Shown: piece by piece, positions 6,348 to 10,827 of the stretch
Numbering within the stretch: position 1 is the stretch's first letter
Layout of the letters: the number at the start of each line of letters is the position of its first letter
Source: JAGGZI01 sp964399605
Lineage (GTDB): Archaea > Aenigmatarchaeota > Aenigmatarchaeia > PWEA01 > JAGHBM01
Direction: 5' to 3'
NCBI GenBank assembly: GCA_964399605.1
Contig: CAYNRH010000029.1
Location: 1 to 10,827 of the forward strand
Length of the DNA: 10,827 nt
Program-made: the position numbers and the translations under genes
The notes under the pieces: model-generated
The model's database searches: none
What the model was told of the DNA's origin: nothing
What the model saw: the letters and a program-made list of their open reading frames with translations, nothing else

Positions 6348-6536
6348 ATTTTATTTGTTTTTGAGAACTTGGCATGCTGCAAAAGATGTGGCTCTAACGA
6401 AACAAGAACAGAAATACTCATACCAACATCAAAAATTGATGAGCTGAAGGGGAAAGAAACCGAGCAGTCGGCAGAGATATTTTGTAAGAAATGCGGAAAA
6501 ATAGACAGAACAAAGATAAAAATGAAGATAGAGTGA
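6348..6536 (+). CDS. Small zinc-ribbon protein with apparent ATT start
   Basis: This frame encodes 62 residues ending at TGA 6534-6536, with ACCKRCGSN near the start and IFCKKCGKIDR near the end. Cys11/Cys14 and Cys46/Cys49 make a four-cysteine zinc ribbon with a 31-residue spacer (IPTSKIDELKGKE and so on). This resembles small archaeal zinc-ribbon proteins, but I cannot name a family. No ATG or GTG lies in frame between the upstream stop and the first cysteine. ATT at 6348 sits five bases after GGTG of a ribosome-site-like AAGGGGTGG, the same spacing as at other genes here. The alternative TTG at 6369 (55 residues) lacks a ribosome site. The overlapping frame in another register is a shadow. 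Confidence 0.6.
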   Translation: MLFVFENLACCKRCGSNETRTEILIPTSKIDELKGKETEQSAEIFCKKCGKIDRTKIKMKIE

Positions 6537-6549
6537 TTTCTGGCTAATT

Positions 6550-6565
6550 AAAAAAAAGAAAAAAA
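6550..6565 (-). terminator. T-tract terminator of the 6578-6856 gene
   Basis: Read leftward this is TTTTTTTCTTTTTTTT, starting 13 bases after the stop of the 92-residue membrane protein gene. Archaeal RNA polymerase stops at such T-rich runs on the non-template strand without a hairpin. Confidence 0.65.
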
Positions 6566-6577
6566 TAGAGGGGGCTT

Positions 6578-6856
6578 TTATTTCTTAATTATTTCTACTA
6601 TCGCCAAAAGCGCTCCTATTAGTACAAAAATCCATCCTACGAATTCAAATATTAATCCACCGTAGGTTGCTGCTGTTTCTGCTCCTATTGTTGTCCAGAA
6701 TGATATTCCGAACGCTGCTGCCAATATGAAGGATACTCCTCCTATTGCTATCCAGTTGAATGCTTTCTCTGCATTCTTTCTGATTTTTGCGTACTCTGCA
6801 AATACTGGTACTAATAGGCATGCTATTGCCAAATAAAGTGTGTTTACGATTGCCAT
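6578..6856 (-). CDS. Small three-helix membrane protein, unknown function
   Basis: An unrecognised 92-residue hydrophobic protein. Helices are likely at about 3-20, 33-55 and 64-88, with the charged loop AEYAKIRKNAEKAFN between the first two and the tail IIKK. AETAATYGGLIFEFVGW joins helices 2 and 3. It is a complete single-gene unit: TATA box at 6887-6899, a good ribosome site AGGTGA at 6862-6867 six bases from the ATG, and a strong T-tract after the stop. That full set of signals, rare elsewhere in this window, suggests high expression. It could be a structural or packing component of the envelope, but nothing shows this directly. Confidence 0.8.
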   Translation of the reverse strand: MAIVNTLYLAIACLLVPVFAEYAKIRKNAEKAFNWIAIGGVSFILAAAFGISFWTTIGAETAATYGGLIFEFVGWIFVLIGALLAIVEIIKK

Positions 6857-6886
6857 TTAGTTCACCTATTCTAAAAAAAGCATACG

Positions 6887-6899
6887 CTTATATTTAAAG
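6887..6899 (-). promoter_or_regulatory. TATA box of the 92-residue membrane protein gene
   Basis: Read leftward, CTTTAAATATAAG lies about 37 bases before the ATG at 6856. The predicted transcript start near 6868 places AGGTGA at the very front of a short leader. Confidence 0.6.
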
Positions 6900-6923
6900 A
6901 TTGTATCGTCTTTTGTCGAATTT

Positions 6924-7409
6924 TTATATTTTGAGTATCTTTTCTATGTTTTTATTTATTTTTTTGGCCTTTTCTTCATCCATTATCTCCAGGGTAAAAT
7001 TTCCATGTACAGAAACAAAATCGCCTTTTTTGAATTCACAGAACTCTTTAGGGACAATCTCCTTTTCATAGAGAGGGTGCCTTAATTTTTTATCATCTTC
7101 AGCTACCCAAAACCAAACCACGCAGCTCTGGTAATCCTCTTCCCTTGCTCCAACGTCCATGACAACCTTCGCATGTTCTTCATAAACATACTTCCTTATA
7201 ACATCTTCATCAAGTGGAAAGCCAATTTTTTCAAGCTCCATTTTAACTGCAGTATTGTACAAAAAGAACTCTGTTGGAAATTTTTCACCTTTGGCAGACA
7301 GGTAGAGTTTTTTTCCTATAGTATCTCTTGGCCCTGGCGGCAGCTGCAGGCCACAATAATCCCATTTGGAGTAAATGAATCTGGAAAGCAGAATCTGTCC
7401 GTCCATCAT
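6924..7409 (-). CDS. Uncharacterised protein paired with HypC-like gene
   Basis: A soluble 161-residue protein (160 if the second Met is used). The N-terminus GQILLSRFIYSKWDYCGLQL, with its Tyr-Cys-Gly, loosely recalls the DUF6390 proteins that I remember near hydrogenase maturation genes. This resemblance is unverified. The rest contains YVYEEHAKVVMDVGAREEDY, a Trp-rich strand VVWFWVAED and a late stretch KKGDFVSVHGNFTLEIM. That last stretch has the GDxVxVHG pattern of HypC-like OB folds, ahead of a basic helical tail. The start overlaps the stop of the HypC-like gene in ATGATG, so the two are translationally coupled. Four cysteines are present (C19, C96, C123 and none paired closely), so a metal site is not obvious. 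Confidence 0.75.
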   Translation of the reverse strand: MMDGQILLSRFIYSKWDYCGLQLPPGPRDTIGKKLYLSAKGEKFPTEFFLYNTAVKMELEKIGFPLDEDVIRKYVYEEHAKVVMDVGAREEDYQSCVVWFWVAEDDKKLRHPLYEKEIVPKEFCEFKKGDFVSVHGNFTLEIMDEEKAKKINKNIEKILKI

Positions 7410-7567
7410 TGAATAACCTTGTCAATGACAAGACCCATTATTACTCTTACCTTGTCACCTTCCTTGTAATTCTTGGCAGGGTCAATCTTAACTTCCCTTA
7501 TTCTGTTTCCTATCTTCACTTTGCCTTTGTCTTCATTCACTGAAAGAATTATACCTTCCTCGAGCAT
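7406..7567 (-). CDS. HypC-fold small protein lacking catalytic Cys and His
   Basis: A 53-residue protein starting MLEEGIILSV. The body follows the HypC/HupF OB-fold pattern closely: GKVKIGNRIREVKID, then ten residues from REV to GD, then GDKVRVIMG and VIDKVI. In archaeal HypC as I recall it (REVRLDLL..GDYVIVHTGFAIEVID) these distances are the same. HypC carries Fe(CN)2CO to the hydrogenase large subunit using an N-terminal Cys2 and a His in VHxG. Here Cys2 is Leu and the His position is Ile, and the C-terminal helix is missing, so it is unlikely to work as a normal HypC. It overlaps the next gene by four bases and diverges from a HycI protease gene. Confidence 0.6.
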   Translation of the reverse strand: MLEEGIILSVNEDKGKVKIGNRIREVKIDPAKNYKEGDKVRVIMGLVIDKVIQ

Positions 7568-7585
7568 AGAAATAATTATTATTTC

Positions 7586-7598
7586 ACATATATATTTA
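7586..7598 (-). promoter_or_regulatory. TATA box in the HypC-like/HycI divergent gap
   Basis: Read leftward, AAATATATATGTG lies 19-31 bases before the HypC-like ATG at 7567 and predicts a leaderless mRNA. The HycI gene on the other strand starts at 7601. The AT-rich AATAATTATTATTT at 7571-7584 is in place to act as its TATA box, also leaderless. The two promoters overlap within 33 bases. Confidence 0.45.
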
Positions 7599-7600
7599 TT

Positions 7601-8008
7601 ATGATGCTTGTCCTCGGGATTGGAAATGAAATGATGGGCGACGATGCTTTCGGCCCCCTTGTAATTGAAAAACTGAAAAAGAAAAATGTTAGCGCTGAAC
7701 TCTGGTCAGGCTCCACACCAGAGAATTTTATAACCAAGATTAAGGGGCCTATAGAAAAATTAATATTACTGGACACAGCAGACCTGGGGGAACCCCCGGG
7801 CACAGTCAAAAAAATAAACCCTTCCCTTGTATCCAGACACTTCATCTCAACGCACAAAATCCCACTCTCCTTTCTGATAAAACAGCTAAACCCAAAAGAA
7901 ACAATCTTCATCGCGGCACAACCCAAATCCCTGGACTTTGGCGCAACCCCCTCTGAGGAGATTTTAGGCGCAGCAGAAAAAGCTGTGGAATACCTTAATT
8001 TTTTATAG
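7601..8008 (+). CDS. hycI: HycI-type [NiFe] hydrogenase maturation endopeptidase
   Basis: This M52-family endopeptidase trims the C-terminus of the hydrogenase large subunit after nickel is inserted. The 135 residues follow E. coli HycI along the whole length: LGIGNEMMGDDAFGPL (GNxxxGDD near the N-terminus), WSGSTPENFI, LILLDTADLGEPPG, STHKIPLSFLIKQL and IFIAAQPKSLDFG. The nickel-contacting residues of HycI (Asp16, Asp62, His90) correspond to Asp15, Asp58 and His85 here. It is the HycI subtype used for group 3/4 hydrogenases rather than HybD/HupD. A hydrogenase should therefore exist elsewhere in the genome, as none is in the window. Start could be either Met of ATGATG. The Cas4-like gene follows after 20 bases. 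Confidence 0.92.
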   Translation: MMLVLGIGNEMMGDDAFGPLVIEKLKKKNVSAELWSGSTPENFITKIKGPIEKLILLDTADLGEPPGTVKKINPSLVSRHFISTHKIPLSFLIKQLNPKETIFIAAQPKSLDFGATPSEEILGAAEKAVEYLNFL

Positions 8009-8028
8009 AATTCTCTCCTATTCTTATC

Positions 8029-8682
8029 ATGATAAACTTTGATGAAATGATTGACAACTACCTTTTCAGGAAATTCAGGCCCAAAGGTGTTGGCAGATAC
8101 TACCCCTCAGAAGCCGGGATGTGCCTCAGAAAGGTCTGGTACACATACAAATATCCAAAGGAAACAGAACCTGAGCTTCTTAAAATTTTTGAAATGGGAA
8201 ACATCCTCCATAACTTTGTTGTGGAAGTGCTTAAGAGCGAAAAAAATCCGGACGTGGAGCTTGTTGAATCAGAGCTTCCAGTCAAAATCCAGATGGACAA
8301 CTTTTTGGTTTCAGGAAGAATTGACGACGTGATAATTGTCAAGTCCTCCGGCAAAACTTTCCTCGTGGAAGTTAAATCCTGTAAATCTTTGAACTACATT
8401 AAAGAGCCGCAACATCACCATATCATGCAAATACAGCTTTACATGCGCGCAACCGGAATACACAACGGCATTCTTCTTTACATTCAGAAAAATGACCTCC
8501 AGAGCAAAATTTTCAATATACCCTATGACAAAGAAATCGCAGAGAGCGCACTTGAAAGATTCAGCGCACTCCACAAATACCTCACAGAAGACAAACTCCC
8601 GCCTCAAGAAGCGCGAAACGACAGCGAAATGTCCTGGATGTGCACCTACTGCGAATATAAGGATAGGTGCGAGAAGGAGTAA
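8029..8682 (+). CDS. Stand-alone Cas4-like Fe-S PD-(D/E)XK nuclease
   Basis: This 217-residue protein has the Cas4/RecB-type nuclease core: His61 in GNILHNF, Asp99/Asp100 in GRIDDVI, Glu114 and Lys116 in FLVEVKSCKS, and the Gln134/Tyr138 motif in HHIMQIQLYM. An iron-sulfur cluster is expected from Cys32 (MCLRK) plus Cys205, Cys208 and Cys214 in CTYCEYKDRCE. Cas4 proteins are DNA exonucleases used in CRISPR spacer acquisition, but related stand-alone copies occur in archaea and viruses in DNA repair or unknown roles. No cas1, cas2 or repeat array is in the window. The gene follows hycI by 20 bases in the same direction, an unexpected pairing. All key residues are intact. Confidence 0.88.
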   Translation: MINFDEMIDNYLFRKFRPKGVGRYYPSEAGMCLRKVWYTYKYPKETEPELLKIFEMGNILHNFVVEVLKSEKNPDVELVESELPVKIQMDNFLVSGRIDDVIIVKSSGKTFLVEVKSCKSLNYIKEPQHHHIMQIQLYMRATGIHNGILLYIQKNDLQSKIFNIPYDKEIAESALERFSALHKYLTEDKLPPQEARNDSEMSWMCTYCEYKDRCEKE

Positions 8683-8687
8683 AAATC

Positions 8688-8816
8688 TTGAACGGCAAAT
8701 ATGACCGGAACTTCAGACGAATATTAATTCTGTTATGCATCTCATTACTTTTATTGTCTATATTTGTTAATTATCCATATTGTAAAATATCCCAAAACAA
8801 AAGACATGAGAATTAA
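8688..8816 (+). CDS. Possible 42-residue single-helix membrane protein (TTG start)
   Basis: Starting at TTG six bases after the Cas4-like stop, with GAAGGAG a few bases upstream, this frame encodes NGKYDRNFRRILILLCISLL and further hydrophobic residues to about position 28, then a short polar tail. Basic residues before a single hydrophobic stretch are typical of a small membrane protein. Against it: the last 66 bases overlap the 3' end of the gene on the other strand, and the length could arise by chance. Confidence 0.25.
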   Translation: MNGKYDRNFRRILILLCISLLLLSIFVNYPYCKISQNKRHEN

Positions 8817-9152
8817 AGTATTTGTGAACAAAGATTTTGAAAAAGTGCCCACGGTATTGGCACCCAACAGGGCATCTAACCACAGCTTTGTTAACGGGTC
8901 TAAGACAACTGCGGTCGCCCAAAAAATAACAAACAAAGCAAAAATAATCTTTATTATTCTTTTCCCTATTTCTTTTTTCAAAATTTTACCGTAATAAATT
9001 ATACCTAAAGCTAAACCACAAGAAAAGGCTACAACCATCTCTGCTAATGTAAATTTGAAAAAAATAAATTGGATGAAAGCTATGATTGCCACTAAAACTA
9101 TCAAACCAATAAATTCTTTCTCCCTTCCCTTGTTAATGAAACTTAACTCCAT
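8751..9152 (-). CDS. Four-helix membrane protein, unknown function
   Basis: A 133-residue hydrophobic protein that I do not recognise. Helices are predicted at about 14-32, 36-54, 65-84 and 108-128. The N-terminus MELSFINKGREKEF and the loop KILKKEIGKR are basic and so probably cytoplasmic. A longer loop (DPLTKLWLDALLGANTVGT) joins helices 3 and 4 and would lie outside. There are no metal or catalytic motifs. The start at 9152 overlaps by 20 bases the end of a short ribbon-helix-helix-like frame, so translation could be coupled to it. Codon use is AT-rich like the rest of the right third. Confidence 0.7.
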   Translation of the reverse strand: MELSFINKGREKEFIGLIVLVAIIAFIQFIFFKFTLAEMVVAFSCGLALGIIYYGKILKKEIGKRIIKIIFALFVIFWATAVVLDPLTKLWLDALLGANTVGTFSKSLFTNTLILMSFVLGYFTIWIINKYRQ

Positions 9153-9237
9153 TGTCTTTAAGCCTCTCTTTTATAAGTCTAACGAGTTCCTGTTCAAGTT
9201 GCACACGAAGAGTAATTTTTTGATATTGCTCACCCAC
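9133..9237 (-). CDS. Ribbon-helix-helix-like short frame, possibly truncated
   Basis: From GTG at 9237 this frame encodes 34 residues: GEQYQKITLRVQLEQELVRL, then IKERLKDNGVKFH. A basic strand (KITLRV) followed by an amphipathic helix (LEQELVRLIKERLKDNG) is the first half of a ribbon-helix-helix DNA-binding domain, but the second helix is missing. It may be a broken antitoxin or regulator, or a real minimal peptide. The open frame extends eight codons upstream (to 9261) without a better start. It overlaps the start of the membrane protein gene by 20 bases, and no good ribosome site is visible. Confidence 0.3.
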   Translation of the reverse strand: MGEQYQKITLRVQLEQELVRLIKERLKDNGVKFH

Positions 9238-9282
9238 TTGCCAAGGGGGTTGGGCAAGGACTTATCATGAACAAAATCCTTG
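9237..9282. repeat. Two mutually exclusive hairpins sharing one arm
   Basis: Arms at 9237-9244 (CTTGCCAA) and 9250-9258 (TTGGGCAAG) pair with one bulged base. CAAGGA at 9255-9260 also pairs with TCCTTG at 9277-9282. Bases 9255-9258 belong to both, so only one hairpin can form at a time. Read leftward, the first hairpin covers the GTG start at 9237. This could be a switch in a leader RNA, or two chance repeats. Confidence 0.35.
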
Positions 9283-9336
9283 AAAACAATACCCGCCTGT
9301 CAAAAACACATTATAATTCTAAATCTCTTTTTTAAA

Positions 9337-10254
9337 TTAAAAAAAGATAAAATAACTTAAAAATGATATAATCCCATAATGATTATTGAAAAAATTAGGG
9401 ATTGAGGTAAAGGGGTAGAAAATATCCAATAAAAACAGAAAAATAAATCCGCCTATAATCCAACTTACTAAATTCATTAAGATACTCAATACAAATGATT
9501 TCTTTAATGGAAGAATATCTTTATTAAACAAATAAATAAAATAACCTTCAAAAACAAAAGCAAAAAATTCACCTAATAACATTACCGATGGAATTATTTT
9601 TAATAATGGAAAGACGAACCATATAATAGGAAATGAGATTATATTGGCAATTAATACAGAAATTAAAACTTTTTTTGAAATTTTTGTGCTTAAAACATAA
9701 ATCAAAGCAACGAATAACTCTAAGATTAATGTAAGTATTAAAGCAATGAAAAAATTACGAATATTTTTTCCAAACTTGGTTTGGGAAAAGGGGGTTATTT
9801 CTTGAAGTTCTATACTTCCATTAGAAAGCAAGTTTGCTTCAAATGTGCTTCTAAAATTTTCCCTTATGACTTCAGCAGATAAATATACTTTATCTTGACT
9901 TGGTAAATACACTGCAAGTCTAAATTTTGAAGGAATATGATAAGTGAAATAGCAAGTTCCATTTTGACATTCTCCTCCCCATGCAAATTCTGCAGGTTTC
10001 CAATAACAATTATTTTCAGGATCATATTCAGTAACATTTAATTGTGGAATTATATCTCTGACAGGAAATTGATTTTCTTCATTTTGACAAGTCAGTAATT
10101 TTGCATTGAATGTTGCATCTGGAACGCTTTTTCCATCCAATGTTACATAAATATCTACTGAAGGTTTTGGTCCAAGGTCAGCAGAGACTAAAGTAGAAAC
10201 AAGAGAAAATAATAATAAAATTACTAAAATTAATATTGTTGGTTTATTTTTCAT
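9337..10254 (-). CDS. Membrane protein with signal peptide and secreted domain
   Basis: A 305-residue protein in three parts. Residues 1-25 are a signal peptide. After it, ADLGPKPSVDIYVTL opens an external domain to about residue 163, with four cysteines (56, 83, 96, 101) able to form disulfides and three possible N-glycosylation sites (NVT 73, NGT 98, NGS 145). The rest holds about five membrane helices (166-188, 195-216, 221-243, 252-277, 292-305) with buried glutamates at E179, E229 and E236. I recall bacterial, mainly clostridial, proteins with the same opening ADxGPKPS and a similar helix-and-glutamate layout, function unknown. This link is from memory. The final residues FIFF are coded by the T-rich run that probably also ends transcription. 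Confidence 0.8.
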   Translation of the reverse strand: MKNKPTILILVILLLFSLVSTLVSADLGPKPSVDIYVTLDGKSVPDATFNAKLLTCQNEENQFPVRDIIPQLNVTEYDPENNCYWKPAEFAWGGECQNGTCYFTYHIPSKFRLAVYLPSQDKVYLSAEVIRENFRSTFEANLLSNGSIELQEITPFSQTKFGKNIRNFFIALILTLILELFVALIYVLSTKISKKVLISVLIANIISFPIIWFVFPLLKIIPSVMLLGEFFAFVFEGYFIYLFNKDILPLKKSFVLSILMNLVSWIIGGFIFLFLLDIFYPFTSIPNFFNNHYGIISFLSYFIFF

Positions 10255-10280
10255 AATAATATTGTTACAAGTAAGATTGT

Positions 10281-10289
10281 ATATAAATT
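10281..10289 (-). promoter_or_regulatory. TATA box of the 305-residue membrane protein gene
   Basis: Read leftward, TTTATATAC lies about 27-35 bases before the ATG at 10254, consistent with a leaderless or nearly leaderless mRNA. It lies in a frame that is open upstream, which argues against that extension being translated. Confidence 0.5.
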
Positions 10290-10354
10290 TATCGATGAAT
10301 TCAATTTGACTATCTTTTTCTTTAGGTATTCCGTAGGAACAGGAGGGATCGTAT

Positions 10355-10384
10355 TCAACAGGACGGCAATCCCGCTTTTCTCAT
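10355..10384 (-). pseudogene. Nine-codon frame with good ribosome site, likely gene remnant
   Basis: ATG at 10384 follows GGAGATG by five bases and encodes only MRKAGLPSC before TGA. Another register without a start codon stays open from just below this point to the next gene and reads DCRPVEYDPSCSYGIPKE. A shift near 10360 would join the two. I read this as the broken start of a former gene downstream of the 67-residue gene. The ribosome site overlaps that gene's stop. Confidence 0.3.
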
Positions 10385-10395
10385 TTAAACATCTC

Positions 10396-10599
10396 CTAAG
10401 AATCATCATCATTCCCAAACTCAAAGAAATTAAATGGAAAAAAATCTTTCTGGATCGACATATGTATTCTGTTAATCAAGTCAAGGTCAACCACCTTACC
10501 ATTTCTCCATTCCACTGTAAGTTTTCCAGTAAACCCTCTCTTCTGCAACACTTCAAGGGCATTCTCATTCAAAAGATTCAATATTTTTTTGTCTTCCAT
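10396..10599 (-). CDS. Small acidic-tailed protein, unknown function
   Basis: A 67-residue protein from the ATG at 10599, chosen over the upstream ATG at 10623 because GGGGAAGTGAT ends six bases before it and is a good ribosome site. A helix (KKILNLLNENALEVLQKRG) is followed by a beta hairpin FTGKLTVEWRNGKVVDLDL, then a Phe-rich stretch (FFPFNFFEFG) and the acidic end NDDDS. The hairpin with NGKVV recalls small DUF2292/YezD-like proteins, but the match is weak. An inverted repeat covers its promoter region, so autoregulation is possible. The next frame leftward (10384) uses a ribosome site overlapping this stop. Confidence 0.65.
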   Translation of the reverse strand: MEDKKILNLLNENALEVLQKRGFTGKLTVEWRNGKVVDLDLINRIHMSIQKDFFPFNFFEFGNDDDS

Positions 10600-10618
10600 A
10601 AATATCACTTCCCCTAAA

Positions 10619-10640
10619 TGCATAATTTATTATGTATGCA
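10619..10640. promoter_or_regulatory. Operator-like inverted repeat before the 67-residue gene
   Basis: TGCATA and TATGCA form perfect six-base arms around a ten-base AT-rich centre, 20-41 bases before the ATG at 10599. The position overlaps the only TATA-like sequence there (CATAATAAATTA read leftward). A dimeric regulator binding here would block the promoter. This role is inferred from position and symmetry. Confidence 0.35.
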
Positions 10641-10768
10641 AAGATTTCTGTTCTTTAGAAGATAACCAATCCCCCACAAACTTAGATAATATTCTCAGCA
10701 AGAAATAAAAGAATTTTTATATTTCAAAATATATTTCCAGAATTGTTTTTTGTTTAATATGTTATGCT

Positions 10769-10827
10769 CTATACTCTAGTCGGCAAACCTGCTTTTTTCA
10801 TTCTTTCTAAAATATCTTTATGGGACG
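10769..10827 (-). CDS. C-terminal end of a gene entering from the right
   Basis: The last 18 codons, read leftward, are SHKDILERMKKAGLPTRV followed by TAG at 10769-10771. The helical ILERMKK and clean stop look like a protein C-terminus, but this is too little to name a family. The part coding MKKAGLPT resembles the start of the nine-codon frame at 10384 (19 of 24 bases identical). The 169 bases between this stop and the next start (10600-10768) hold AT-rich sequence, an inverted repeat and a ribosome site but no gene I can support. Confidence 0.4.
   Translation of the reverse strand, partial: SHKDILERMKKAGLPTRV

Noticed and set aside
6244..6447. 67-codon rightward frame over the zinc-ribbon gene
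   Set aside because: It overlaps the end of the 5919 gene and lacks protein-like features, while the other register has paired CxxC motifs and its own signals.
8029..8682. Part of a CRISPR-Cas adaptation module
   Set aside because: No repeats, cas1 or cas2 are in the window. The flanking genes are a hydrogenase protease and membrane proteins.
9311..9350. Long A/T inverted repeat as a hairpin terminator
   Set aside because: The arms are simple A and T runs. The T-rich strand alone explains termination for the leftward gene, and part of it is coding.
10306..10617. 103-codon rightward frame over the 67-residue gene
   Set aside because: The leftward gene has a good ribosome site and protein-like composition. 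The opposite frame has none of these.

Overview
The window is archaeal DNA. Signs are a diphthamide synthase (Dph2), an archaeal-type L10e ribosomal protein, an archaeal DUF1512-like membrane protein, the start of an archaeal type IV pilin or archaellin, TATA boxes about 25-40 bases before starts, several apparently leaderless genes, a few GGTG-type ribosome sites and T-rich terminators. Genes are short, tightly packed and AT-rich, which suits an uncultured archaeon, possibly DPANN or a small-genome euryarchaeal relative. I cannot name the lineage from sequence alone.

Region 1 (1-2220, leftward) runs L10e, rhomboid protease, Dph2, pilin. L10e and Dph2 both serve translation (the ribosome and the modified histidine of EF-2). 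Rhomboid and pilin are envelope functions. Spacing is 25, 1 and 13 bases, so one operon is likely.

Region 2 (2221-5757) has a dCMP-deaminase-family enzyme diverging from L10e across an 18-bp palindromic TATA region, a DUF1512-like membrane protein convergent with it (stop codons abut), a half-length MFS protein followed by an anchored beta-rich protein, and a small three-helix membrane protein whose stop overlaps that of the anchored protein.

Region 3 (5758-6923) holds a 72-base candidate structured RNA, an unrecognised 120-residue protein, a 62-residue zinc-ribbon protein that seems to start at ATT, and a single-gene unit for a 92-residue membrane protein with a clear TATA box, ribosome site and T-tract terminator.

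Region 4 (6924-8816) looks like a hydrogenase-maturation island. A HycI-type endopeptidase with all three nickel ligands lies divergent from a 53-residue HypC-fold protein that lacks both HypC catalytic residues, which overlaps a 161-residue protein of unknown function. A stand-alone Cas4-like Fe-S nuclease follows HycI. No CRISPR array or hydrogenase subunit is in the window.

Region 5 (8751-10827, leftward) is more AT-rich and poorly conserved: a four-helix membrane protein, a possible ribbon-helix-helix remnant with mutually exclusive hairpins, a secreted-domain membrane protein, a small acidic-tailed protein with an operator-like inverted repeat, and a gene end at the window edge. Short remnants around 9260-9335 and 10270-10384 suggest turnover of accessory genes.
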